This document shows positions 25,635 through 35,772 of a stretch of 64,000 bases of DNA, piece by piece. Where the stretch lies: contig NZ_LGDY01000014.1 in assembly GCF_001279525.1 (NCBI RefSeq), positions 1-64,000 of the forward strand, read 5' to 3'. The notes under the pieces were generated by a model, which did no database searches, was not told the origin of the DNA, and was given only the letters and a program-made list of their open reading frames with translations. Source of the stretch: Nocardia sp. NRRL S-836. GTDB lineage: Bacteria > Actinomycetota > Actinomycetes > Mycobacteriales > Pseudonocardiaceae. Made by a program: the position numbers and the translations under genes. Every line of letters starts with the position of its first letter. The first letter of the stretch is position 1.

Positions 25635-27266
25635 CTAGTGCGGGGCGCGGGCGGCGAGCTTGGCGGACGCGGGCTCGGCGGCGGCCAGTGCGCCGCGGGC
25701 GGCGAGCTGGCAGATGTCCATGCTGGAGGTGGCGAGCTTCGCGCCGACGTCCGACAGGGCGGTGTGGTTCATCGACAGCGAGGTCACGCCCATGCCGATG
25801 AGCACGCACGCCAGCAGCGGGTCGGCGGCCGCCTCGCCGCAGACGCCGACGGGCTTGTCGGCTGCCGTGGCCGCCTCGCCGACCTGGGCGATCAGCCGGA
25901 GGAGCGCGGGCTGCCAGGGGTCGTTCAGCGCGGCGACACCGCCGAGCTGGCGGTCGGCGGCGAAGACGTACTGGGCGAGGTCGTTGGTGCCGATGGAGAT
26001 GAAGTCGACGACCTGGAGGATCTCGCGGGCCGACAGCGCGGCCGACGGGACCTCGACCATCACGCCTGCGCGGGCGATTCCGGCGTTGCGGGCGCGTTCG
26101 ACGAACCACGCGGCTTCGGCGGCGGTGGCGACCATCGGTGCCATCACGGAGACGTCGGCGCCGGAGGAGGCGGCCGCGGCGGCGATGGCTTCGAGCTGCC
26201 GGTCGAGGACCTCGGGGCGGTCGAAGGCGACGCGCAGGCCACGGACGCCCAGTGCCGGGTTGGGCTCGGGGTCGGGGTTCAGAAACGCCAGCGGCTTGTC
26301 GGCACCGGCGTCCAGGGTGCGCACGACGACCGGTTTGCCCTTGAACGGCGCCAGAACAGCAGCGTAAGCAGCGGTCTGATCGGCAACGGACGGTTCCTCC
26401 GCGGCGTCGAGGAAGCAGAACTCGGTGCGGAAGAGCCCGACGCCCTCGGCACCGGCGGCGGCGGCCGCGGCGGCGTCGGCGGGGGAGCCGACGTTGCCGA
26501 GGACCTTCACGCGGTGGCCGTCCTTCAGCACGCCGACGCCGTTCCACACGGCCTTCTGACCGGTGCCGGCCGCACGGACCTTGCCGTCCGACTCGCGCAC
26601 CGAGCCGGTGTAGCCGTCGACCTCAAGCCCGGCGACGTCCAGCGCGAGCACGCCGCGGCACGCGACGACGGCGGGGATGCCGAGCGAACGGGCGAGGATC
26701 GCGGTGTGCGAGGTGGGGCCGCCCTCCTCGGTGACCAGGGCGAGCACCTTCGACGGGTCGAGCCCCGCGGTGTCGGCGGGCGCGAGGTCGCGCGCCACCA
26801 GCACGGACGGCGTCGCCAGGTCGGGTACGCCGGGCGCGGGCAGGCCGAGCAGCTCGGCCACCACGCGGTCGCGGACGTCCTGGACGTCGCGGGCGCGTTC
26901 GGCCATGTAGCCACCGGCCGCCTGCAACGCGGTCACGAACTTCTGGGCGGCCTGGTGCACCGCGCGGGCCGCGGGCAGCGACTCCTCGACGACCAGCTTC
27001 TCGGCGGACTTGATCAGGGCCGGGTCGCCCGCCATGGCGGCGGTCGTCTCCAGCACGGCGCGGGCGTCGCCCTCGACCGTCTTCGCGCGCTCCATCAGGC
27101 GCTGCGCGACGACCTCGGTCGCCGGGCGGATCCGGGACGCCTCGTCCTTTGTATCCGCAGGTCGTGGGCCCGACGGAGGTTCCGGCAAGGCTTCCGCGAC
27201 CCTCACCACGGGGCCGGAAGCCCGGCCGCTGCTGACACCGACACCGCTCAGCCGCGCGCTCGACAT
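25635..27266 (-). CDS. ptsI: phosphoenolpyruvate-protein phosphotransferase (PTS enzyme I)
   Basis: First enzyme of the PEP-dependent sugar phosphotransferase system, passing phosphate from PEP to HPr. It is 543 residues, somewhat shorter than the usual 550-575. The N-terminal HPr-binding and phosphohistidine domain has the active-site His in EEGGPTSHTAILARSLGIPA. The TIM-barrel PEP-binding domain has GVGLFRTEF, NPALGVRGLR, SIGTNDLAQY and the catalytic Cys in GVCGEAAADP. No ptsH or crr lies next to it. A 14-bp palindrome overlapping its ATG (27265-27278) matches the DasR-binding dre element, so regulation by GlcNAc-derived signals is likely. Confidence 0.95.
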   Translation of the reverse strand: MSSARLSGVGVSSGRASGPVVRVAEALPEPPSGPRPADTKDEASRIRPATEVVAQRLMERAKTVEGDARAVLETTAAMAGDPALIKSAEKLVVEESLPAARAVHQAAQKFVTALQAAGGYMAERARDVQDVRDRVVAELLGLPAPGVPDLATPSVLVARDLAPADTAGLDPSKVLALVTEEGGPTSHTAILARSLGIPAVVACRGVLALDVAGLEVDGYTGSVRESDGKVRAAGTGQKAVWNGVGVLKDGHRVKVLGNVGSPADAAAAAAAGAEGVGLFRTEFCFLDAAEEPSVADQTAAYAAVLAPFKGKPVVVRTLDAGADKPLAFLNPDPEPNPALGVRGLRVAFDRPEVLDRQLEAIAAAAASSGADVSVMAPMVATAAEAAWFVERARNAGIARAGVMVEVPSAALSAREILQVVDFISIGTNDLAQYVFAADRQLGGVAALNDPWQPALLRLIAQVGEAATAADKPVGVCGEAAADPLLACVLIGMGVTSLSMNHTALSDVGAKLATSSMDICQLAARGALAAAEPASAKLAARAPH

Positions 27267-27278
27267 GGTCTAGACCAT
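27265..27278. promoter_or_regulatory. DasR-type dre operator at the ptsI start codon
   Basis: ATGGTCTAGACCAT is a perfect 14-bp palindrome containing the TGGTCTAGACCA core of the DasR response element. On the minus strand its inner edge overlaps the ptsI ATG (27264-27266). DasR represses pts and GlcNAc/chitin genes in Streptomyces; binding here is inferred from sequence. Confidence 0.8.
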
Positions 27279-27375
27279 ACCCTTCACCAGGAACCCGAGG
27301 ACACCTCAGTGTGACCAATCGAGTCGAAGAGTGCGGAACGCCGCCACGCACGTCACGGGGACTTAACGCGGAACG

Positions 27376-28251
27376 TCACCCCGCGAGGGCGCTGACCTCG
27401 GCCTCGGTCGGGTACGAGGGCTGCGCGCCGGACTTCGTGACGGACAGGGCCGCGACCTTCACGGCGTAGCGCGCGGCGTCGGGCAGCGGGTCACCGGCGG
27501 CGAGCCGGGCGGACAGCGCACCGGCGAACGCGTCACCGGCACCGGTCGTGTCCACGACCTCGGCCACCTCGACCGCGGGCACCTCGACCGTTCCGGAAGC
27601 AGCGACCACGGCGACGCCGCGCGACCCGAGCGTCACGATCGCGGCCTCGGGACCGAGGTCCAGCAGGTCCTGCCACGTCGGCGCGAGCTGCGCGGCCTCG
27701 TGCTCGTTGACGATCAGCACGCTCAGCTGCCCGAGCGTGGCCGCCGGCATCGGGGCGACCGGCGACAGGTTCAGCACGGTCCGCACACCGGCCCGTGCCG
27801 CCACCTCGATCGCGTGGCCGACGGTCTCCAGCGGCACCTCCAGCGAGCACGTCAGCACGCGCACGCCGTCGAACGACAGGGCGTCCACGTCGGACGGTGT
27901 CACGTCCTGGTTGGCGCCGGGTGACACGACGATGGAGTTCTCGCCGTCCGGCGTCACGGTGATGTACGCGATGCCGGTGGGGCGGGGGGAGGTCTTCACC
28001 AGCGCGGTGCCGACCCCCGACGACTCCAGCGACTCGCGCAGCAGGGTGCCGTACCCGTCGTCGCCCAGCGCACCGACGAGCGCGACGGACGCACCGACGC
28101 GAGCGGCGGCAACGGCGGTGTTCGCGCCCTTGCCGCCGGGCAGCACGACGGTGTCGCCGCCGAGCACGGTCTCACCGCCGGCGGGCCGCCTGCCGACCTC
28201 GACGACGAGGTCGGCGTTGGCGGACCCGAGGACAAGCAGGGAGTTCGTCAC
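27376..28251 (-). CDS. rbsK: ribokinase
   Basis: PfkB-family sugar kinase of 291 residues that phosphorylates ribose at O5 after import. The N-terminal VLGSANADLVVEVGRRPAGG motif, the GGKGANTAVAAARVGA segment and the C-terminal signature VVDTTGAGDAFAGAL with the catalytic Asp are all present. GTG 28251 overlaps the rbsB stop (GTGA), so it is translationally coupled as the last gene of the ribose operon. No rbsD (pyranase) is seen. Confidence 0.93.
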   Translation of the reverse strand: MTNSLLVLGSANADLVVEVGRRPAGGETVLGGDTVVLPGGKGANTAVAAARVGASVALVGALGDDGYGTLLRESLESSGVGTALVKTSPRPTGIAYITVTPDGENSIVVSPGANQDVTPSDVDALSFDGVRVLTCSLEVPLETVGHAIEVAARAGVRTVLNLSPVAPMPAATLGQLSVLIVNEHEAAQLAPTWQDLLDLGPEAAIVTLGSRGVAVVAASGTVEVPAVEVAEVVDTTGAGDAFAGALSARLAAGDPLPDAARYAVKVAALSVTKSGAQPSYPTEAEVSALAG

Positions 28252-29162
28252 TTGAGGAACTCTGCCACGTTCTGCTTCGTGATGACCTTCACCTCGACGT
28301 CGACGACCTGCTGGACCGCCTCGCCCTTGGCGGCGTGCACGGCCTGCTCGACGGCCTTCTCGCCCAGTGCCTTGGGCTGCTGCGCGACCGTGGCGAAGAG
28401 GGTGCCGTCCTGGATCGCCTTCAGGCCGTCGGGCGTGCCGTCGAAGCCGACGACCATGACGTCCTTGCCGGCACGGGCGCCGAGCGCCTTGATCGCGCCG
28501 AGCGCCATCTCGTCGTTCTCGGCGAAGATGCCCTTGATGTTCGGGTTGCCCTGCAACAGGTTCGTGGTCTCGTTGAGGCCCTTGGCCCGGTCGAAGTCGG
28601 CCACGGCGGTGGCGACGACCTTGATGTTGCCGCTGTTCAGGCCCTGCTCGAAGCCCTGACCGCGGTCACGGGAGGCCGACGCGCCGGAGATGCCCTTGAG
28701 GTGCGCGACCTCGCCGGAGGCGGCGCGGCCGAGCTCGATGGCCGCGAGGCTGCCGCCCTGCACGTTGTTCGAGGCGACCTCGGCCGCGACCTTGCCGTCG
28801 ACGGCGCGGTCGACCGAGATCAGCGGGATGTTCGCCGTCTCGGCGGCCTTGGCGGCCGGCGCGGACTGCTTGGAGTCGACCGGGTTCAGGATGATCGCCT
28901 TGACGCCCTGCGTCACCAGCGTCTGCACCTGGTTGACCTGGTTCGTCGCGTCGTTCTGCGCGTCGACCACGGTCAGCTTGGCGCCGAGCTTGTCCGCCAT
29001 CGCCTGCGCACCCTGCTGCAGCTCCACGAAGAACGGGTTGTTCAGGGTGGACACAGCGAGGCCGATGGTGATCTGGCCCCCGGACGCCCCGGTTCCACTG
29101 CACCCGGACGCCAGCAGCGCAGCGGCACCGAGGGTCAGCGCGATCCGTCGGGTCACCTTCAT
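28248..29162 (-). CDS. rbsB: ribose-type ABC transporter substrate-binding lipoprotein
   Basis: Periplasmic-binding-type lipoprotein of 304 residues. The signal peptide ends in a lipobox LLASGC, with lipid-modified Cys at about 21. The mature protein has the RbsB-like features STLNNPFFVELQQGAQA, ILNPVDSKQSAPAAKAA, ISVDRAV and FAENDEMALGAIKAL. It captures ribose or a related sugar for the RbsAC importer. It lies 30 nt after rbsC and overlaps rbsK by 4 nt. Confidence 0.93.
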   Translation of the reverse strand: MKVTRRIALTLGAAALLASGCSGTGASGGQITIGLAVSTLNNPFFVELQQGAQAMADKLGAKLTVVDAQNDATNQVNQVQTLVTQGVKAIILNPVDSKQSAPAAKAAETANIPLISVDRAVDGKVAAEVASNNVQGGSLAAIELGRAASGEVAHLKGISGASASRDRGQGFEQGLNSGNIKVVATAVADFDRAKGLNETTNLLQGNPNIKGIFAENDEMALGAIKALGARAGKDVMVVGFDGTPDGLKAIQDGTLFATVAQQPKALGEKAVEQAVHAAKGEAVQQVVDVEVKVITKQNVAEFLK

Positions 29163-29192
29163 TGGTGTGTTCCTTACCTGTTGCGGGATTTC

Positions 29193-30109
29193 TCAGCGAC
29201 GGCGGAGTGAGTCGAGCAACGCGGCGAGTGCGATCACCGCGCCGATGACGACCTGCTGCCAGAACGGCGGGACCTGCAGCAGGTTGAGGCCGTTGCGCAG
29301 GACGGCGAGCACGAGCGCGCCGACCAGCGTCCCGGTGGCGCGGCCGACACCACCGGACAGCGACGCACCACCGATCACGACCGCGGCGATGGCGTCGAGC
29401 TCGTAGCCGACCGCCGCCTGCGGACCGGCGGACCCGAGGCGGCCGGCGAGCACGAGGCCCGCGGCGGCGGCGAACAGGCCGGACAGCGCGTAGATCCAGA
29501 GCTTCTGCCTGCGCACGTCGATGCCGCTGAGCTTCGCGGCCTCCTCGTTGCCGCCGATCGCGTACATGCGGCGGCCGAGGTTGGTGCGCGTGAGGACCAG
29601 GCCGGTGACGCCGAAGAACAGCAGCATCAGCAGCAGCGGCAACGGCAGCGACGGCGTGAGGTTCGAGCCGAGGAACGTCACCAGCGCGTCGGTCTCGTGC
29701 GGCTGGCCCTCGGAGAACACCAGCGTGAGACCGCGGGCCACGCTGAGCATCGCGAGCGTCGCGATGAACGGCGGCAGCTTGCCGTAGCTGATCAACGCGC
29801 CGTTGACGAGCCCGCACAGCGCGCCGACGACCAGGCCGACCGGCCCCGCGGTCAACGCGCCCACCATCGCGGCGAGCGCGGCGATGCTGCCCACCGACAG
29901 GTCGATGCCGCCCGCCACGACGACGAACGTCATGCCGAACGCCATGATCGCGATGACGGCGGCCTGCACGCCGACGTTGAGCAGGTTCTGCGCGTTGAGG
30001 AACGCCGGCTGCAGCACCGCGATCACCACGGCGAGCACGAGCAGCCCGGCCAGCGCCCCGTTCTCCGCCAGGTACCTCTTCGGTGCGAACTTGCGGCTGC
30101 TGATCGTGG

Positions 30110-30113
<4 letters not shown>
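29193..30113 (-). CDS. rbsC: ribose-type ABC transporter permease
   Basis: Membrane permease of 306 residues with eight to ten transmembrane helices. The BPD_transp_2 signature is AFGMTFVVVAGGIDLSVGSI, followed downstream by the typical VIGGASLSGGVGRATGTLVG. It forms the channel of the ribose importer. ATG 30113 overlaps the rbsA stop (ATGA). Confidence 0.93.
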
Positions 30114-31515
<1,402 letters not shown>

Positions 31516-31519
<4 letters not shown>

Positions 31520-32490
31520 AGCTCGGCCTCCCCGAGCGAGCCGCGCAGCACGAGCTTCGCGGTGAGCCGGACGTCGTCGGGCTGCTGGCCGTTGATCAGG
31601 GCGAGCAGGCTGCGCGCGGCGGCCCTGCCCATCTCCACCGTCGGTTGCGCGATGACGGTGATCGGCGGGTCGAGCAGCGGGAACCACGGCTGGTCGTCGA
31701 ACACCGCGAGCGCGATGTCGTGCGGGATGCGCAGGCCGCGGGCCCTGATCTGAGCCAGCGCGCCCAGGCCCATCAGGTTGTCCATCGCGACCAGTGCCGT
31801 GGCGCCGTCGTCGAGGAGCTTCGCGGCGGCCTGGCTGCCGCTCTCCTGCCGGAAGTCGCCGTGCACGACCTGCGCGAGGCCGCCCAGTGCACCGGTGAAC
31901 ACGGTGCTGCGTTCTCTCCCGGTGGAGGTGTCCGGCGGACCCGCGATCACGCCGATGCGGGTGTGGCCGGCGCCGACGAGCCGCCGGGCGAGCGCGGTCA
32001 ATGCCTCGCTGCCGTCGGCGCGGACGACCGGGCATGTAGCGCCCCTGACCGTCCGGTCGAGCAGGACGAGCGGAACGCCGCCTGCGCTCACTTCGCGAAC
32101 CAGGGCGGGGTCATCGGTCGCGGGGCACAGCAGGAGGCCGTCCACCCGGCGGTCGAGCAGGGTGCGCACGTAGGTGGCCTCCTGCTCGGCGCTCTCGTCG
32201 GCGTTCCCGATCACGACGCAGTAGCCGTGTGACCGGGCTTCGTCCTCGACCGCTCGCGCGATCTCGGCGAAGAAGGGGTTCAGCAGATCGCTGATGACCA
32301 GACCGAGGGTCTGGGTGCTGGTGGTCCTGAGGGATCGCGCCAGGGCGTTGGGCCGGTAGCCGAGCTCCTCGATCGCGGCGAGCACGCGCTCACGGGTCTC
32401 CGGCGTCGGCGCGGCATGGCCGTTGAGCACGCGCGACACGGTGGCCGTGGAGACGCCTGCGTGCTGCGCGACGTCCTTCATGGTCGTCAC
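31516..32490 (-). CDS. LacI family transcriptional regulator of the ribose operon
   Basis: Repressor of 324 residues. The LacI HTH is at the extreme N-terminus (MKDVAQHAGVSTATVSRVLN, then hinge-region ALARSLRTTSTQTLGLVIS). A sugar-binding core follows. It is the first gene of the unit lacI-rbsA-rbsC-rbsB-rbsK, and each junction from rbsA onward overlaps or is short. It probably plays the RbsR role, and a palindrome TAATCGATTA lies 12 nt upstream of its ATG. Confidence 0.9.
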
Positions 32491-32501
32491 GAGGCGGTAG
32501 T

Positions 32502-32511
32502 TAATCGATTA
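32502..32511. promoter_or_regulatory. LacI-type operator core upstream of the ribose operon
   Basis: TAATCGATTA is a 10-bp palindrome with the central CG step typical of LacI-family operators. It lies 12 nt upstream of the regulator's ATG. It would allow autoregulation of the whole operon. The flanks are not symmetrical. Confidence 0.55.
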
Positions 32512-32584
32512 CACACCTGTCCAGTCAAGCCGGGTGAGTAGGTGTACGGATGTCACCGGGCGTGTGCTGCCTCACCCTTGGACC

Positions 32585-34573
32585 ATGGACGGACAGGATC
32601 GCCTCGGGTACGAGCAGCGCCTCGCGTTGGAGCTCGCCGCGATCGGCCAGCGGCTGACGACGCTCAGCGCCGAAATGCGGGAGCAGCAGACCTCCTCGGT
32701 CGCGACCGCACCACCGGAGACCGAACGGCCGCAGTCGCGTCCGCTCGAACGGGAGCCCGTCGTCCCGCCGCAGGTGACCGCCGTTCCACCGCAGGCACCC
32801 GCACCCCAGCACCCGGCCCCCCAACACCAGGCCCCCCAGCACCCGGCCCCGCCGAACCCTTGGTCCCAGCAAGCCGCGCCGTTCCCGCCGCCGCAGGGCC
32901 ACGCGGGAGCCCCGGGTTTCCCCCAGGGGCACGCGGGGCCCCCGCGTTACCAGCCGCAGCAGCAGTGGCAGCAGCCGTTGCCGCCGCGTGAGACGTTGTT
33001 CGAGAAGCTGGGCAAGGACGGCGCCGGCTCGAAGCTGCTGGCCTGGGTCGGTGGCGCGATCACCGTGCTCGGCCTGGTCATGCTGATGGTCCTGGCCATC
33101 CAGCGCGGCTGGCTCGGCCCGCTGCCGCGCGTGATCGGCGGTGCGGTGCTCAGCTCCGCGATGATCGGCATCGGCCTGTGGCTGCACCGCAACCCGGCCG
33201 GCCGCACCGGGGCGTTCGCGCTCGCGGCGACCGGTTTCGCGGGCCTCTACCTCGACGTCATCGCCGCCACGAGCCTCTACGGGTACCTGCCGCCGGCCGC
33301 CGGCCTGGTCGTCGGTCTCGTGGTCGCGGCCGCCGGTGTCGTGCTGGCGCTGCGGTGGGACTCGCAAACGCTTGCAGTCGGCGTCGTCGCAGCCTGTGCC
33401 GTCTGCTCGCCGATCATCACCGAGGGCTTCACGGTGCTGCTGGTCGGCTTCCTGCTGGTGCTGAAGACAGCCAGCACGCCGGTGCACGTCAGGCGCAACT
33501 GGCCGGGCCTCGCGATCGCCGGTGGATTCCCGCCGATCATCGCGTCGCTGCTCGCCACCGCGACCACCATCCCCACCGGCTTCGAGTGGACCGTCGTCGC
33601 GATCGCCGGGGCGACCACGGTCGTCGGCCTCGCGGTCGCACTGCTGACCATCTGGAAGCGGCCCGCTGACATCGTCGCGATCGCGCTGGTCTCCGGTTCG
33701 GCGCTGCCCTCGCTGTTCGCGACCACGCTGCTGGAGCGGACCGCCGCGTCGGTGCTGGCCGGCGCGGTGGCCGCGGTGCTGCTGGCGATCTGGATGGTCC
33801 CCGACCTGCCCAGGGCGTTCACCACGGCGGCCGGTGCGACCGGCATGCTCGCGTTGTTCCAGACCACCGTGGTCGCGCTCGACGGCAACGTGCGCGCGGC
33901 GGTCGTGCTGGCCGAGGCCATCCTGCTGGCGTTCCTCGCGGCCCGGCTGGGCAAGAAGAGCGCGCTGGTCGGCTCGATCGCGTTCGGCGTGGTCGGGTTC
34001 CTGATGGCGGTCACGCAGGCGGTGCCGATCACGTGGCTGCTGGACGAGCCGCGGTACCGGCCGGCCTCGTCCGGCGACTACGCCGCGGGCATGGTCACGG
34101 CGCTGGTGCTGGCCGCGTTCGCCGTGGCCGTGCCGTGGGCGGCGCAGAAGATGAACGTGCTGCGGCGGCCCTCGGAGAACCCGTTCGCCTGGGTGCTGTC
34201 CGGGCTGGTGGTGCTCTACGGCGCGGCGGGGCTCGTGATCTGCGGTGCGCTGCTGGTGTCGCCGGACGAGACCGGGTTCCTGTTCGGGCACTCGATCGTC
34301 ACCGTGTCGTGGACGGTCGCCGCGCTGTTCCTGCTGCTCAAGGGCATCAACGTGACCGCGTTGCGGATCAGCGGCCTGGTGCTGGTCGCCGCGGCGGTGG
34401 CGAAGCTGCTGCTGTTCGACCTGTCCGCGCTGGACGGGTTCGCGCGGGTGCTGGCGTTCCTCGGCGCCGGTCTGGTGCTGCTCACCGCCGGTGCCCGTTA
34501 CGCCAAACTGGTGGCTTCGCGGAAGAACCCGGCCTCGCATGAATCCACACCGGTGGCTCCGCACTCCTACTGA
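32585..34573 (+). CDS. DUF2339 domain-containing membrane protein
   Basis: Integral membrane protein of 662 residues. A cytoplasmic N-terminus of about 135 residues contains a short coiled coil (QRLALELAAIGQRLTTLSAEM) and a Pro/Gln/His-rich low-complexity stretch (repeats of APQHPAPQH). About 18 transmembrane helices follow, starting at LLAWVGGAITVLGLVMLMV, the DUF2339 signature. Function is unknown; the family is common in bacterial envelopes. ATG 32585 is chosen because the in-frame codons before it have no ribosome-binding site. A strong terminator follows at 34578. Confidence 0.85.
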   Translation: MDGQDRLGYEQRLALELAAIGQRLTTLSAEMREQQTSSVATAPPETERPQSRPLEREPVVPPQVTAVPPQAPAPQHPAPQHQAPQHPAPPNPWSQQAAPFPPPQGHAGAPGFPQGHAGPPRYQPQQQWQQPLPPRETLFEKLGKDGAGSKLLAWVGGAITVLGLVMLMVLAIQRGWLGPLPRVIGGAVLSSAMIGIGLWLHRNPAGRTGAFALAATGFAGLYLDVIAATSLYGYLPPAAGLVVGLVVAAAGVVLALRWDSQTLAVGVVAACAVCSPIITEGFTVLLVGFLLVLKTASTPVHVRRNWPGLAIAGGFPPIIASLLATATTIPTGFEWTVVAIAGATTVVGLAVALLTIWKRPADIVAIALVSGSALPSLFATTLLERTAASVLAGAVAAVLLAIWMVPDLPRAFTTAAGATGMLALFQTTVVALDGNVRAAVVLAEAILLAFLAARLGKKSALVGSIAFGVVGFLMAVTQAVPITWLLDEPRYRPASSGDYAAGMVTALVLAAFAVAVPWAAQKMNVLRRPSENPFAWVLSGLVVLYGAAGLVICGALLVSPDETGFLFGHSIVTVSWTVAALFLLLKGINVTALRISGLVLVAAAVAKLLLFDLSALDGFARVLAFLGAGLVLLTAGARYAKLVASRKNPASHESTPVAPHSY

Positions 34574-34577
34574 CGGG

Positions 34578-34616
34578 ACGAACGCCGCCCGCACCGCCGT
34601 CGCGGGCGGCGTTCGT
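34578..34616 (+). terminator. intrinsic-type terminator after the DUF2339 gene
   Basis: Perfect 15-bp stem (ACGAACGCCGCCCGC at 34578-34592 pairing with 34602-34616) over a 9-nt loop, beginning 5 nt after the stop codon. There is no U tract. Confidence 0.85.
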
Positions 34617-34695
34617 ACTACGACCGGGCAAAGATCTCCCGCTACCGGGTGACGGAAGTAGATCAAAAGCACCCGGAAGTGGTCCCATTCGCGCC

Positions 34696-35772
34696 ATGGC
34701 AAAGCCACGCCTCGTGGCCGCGGTCTTGGCACTCTCTGCGGTCATCGCGGCGATGGGTGCCGACCAGCAGCACGACCTCGTCCCCACCCCGTCCGGCACA
34801 GCGGCTCCGCGTGCGTACGTGGTCGGCAGGACCGGTCTCGTCCAGGTGGTCGACACCGGCAGCGGTGCCGTGCTGACCGAGGCCGACACCGCGGGCCGTG
34901 CGACGGGTGTGGCGGTGTCGCCGGACGGCGAGCACCTCTACGTGGTCAACGGCTGGTCCGGCGCGGTCACCGAGGTCGACCCGCACACCGGTGCGGTGCG
35001 GAACCGGCTCTTCACGCAGGTCCAGCTCTCGCACGCGGCCATGCGCCCGGACGGCCTGCGCCTCTACGTGAGTGCGAGCGGCAGCGTGGCGGTGATCGAC
35101 CCGCGGGAGTTCCGGGTGGTGGCCGCGATCAAGGTCGGCGGGCAGCCGCAGGGCCTCGCGGTGCACCCGGACAACAGGGTCCTCTACGTCGCGAACGCGC
35201 AGGACGGCACGATCAGCCTGGTCGACACGGCCACCGCGTTCCAGACCTCGACCATCCCCGTCGGCGGCCTGCCGCAGCACCTCGCGCTGTCGCCGGACGG
35301 GTCACGGCTCTACGTGAGCGGCATGCGGCTGGGGGAGAGGACGCCGGGCACGCTGACGGTGATCGACACGGCCACGAACCAGGTCGTGAGGTCGGTGGGC
35401 ATCGGCACCGGAGCGGGCAACGTCGCGGTGACCCCCGACGGCGCGACGGTGTACGTGGCGCTGCCGAAGGAAGGCTCGGTCGTGGTCGTCGACGCGGCGA
35501 CCATGGCCGTGCGCGAACGTTTGCCGTTCAACGCACCCGGCGTCGCCATCGCTCCCGGCGACCGGAGGGTTTTCCTCGCGACCGGGACGACGACGACCGT
35601 GCTGGACAGCTCGAACGCCGTACTGGCGACCTATCAGATGCGCACGAACGCGTTCGAGGAAACGACGAGGCCGCGCCAGTTCGACGCGGCCATGATCGTC
35701 TTTTCGCCCGGTCAGCCCACCGCCGCCGGCACCCTGACCTCTTCGTCCAGGTCGTCCGCCGGCTCGTCGTGA
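34696..35772 (+). CDS. YVTN/YncE-type beta-propeller protein, probably exported
   Basis: Protein of 358 residues. The N-terminal hydrophobic signal (LVAAVLALSAVIAAMG) is followed by six to seven repeats of about 42 residues with the YVTN pattern (GVAVSPDGEHLYVVNGWSGA, GLAVHPDNRVLYVANAQDGT, HLALSPDGSRLYVSG). This forms a seven-bladed beta-propeller. No catalytic residues are evident; a binding or scaffold role outside the membrane is likely. The C-terminal Ser-rich tail overlaps the 3' end of the convergent MMPL gene by 61 nt. Confidence 0.85.
   Translation: MAKPRLVAAVLALSAVIAAMGADQQHDLVPTPSGTAAPRAYVVGRTGLVQVVDTGSGAVLTEADTAGRATGVAVSPDGEHLYVVNGWSGAVTEVDPHTGAVRNRLFTQVQLSHAAMRPDGLRLYVSASGSVAVIDPREFRVVAAIKVGGQPQGLAVHPDNRVLYVANAQDGTISLVDTATAFQTSTIPVGGLPQHLALSPDGSRLYVSGMRLGERTPGTLTVIDTATNQVVRSVGIGTGAGNVAVTPDGATVYVALPKEGSVVVVDAATMAVRERLPFNAPGVAIAPGDRRVFLATGTTTTVLDSSNAVLATYQMRTNAFEETTRPRQFDAAMIVFSPGQPTAAGTLTSSSRSSAGSS

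Noticed and set aside
35712-35772. Possible frameshift at the overlapping ends of the beta-propeller and MMPL genes
   Set aside because: Both C-termini look plausible and a convergent overlap of 61 nt is tolerable; no disrupted domain is evident.
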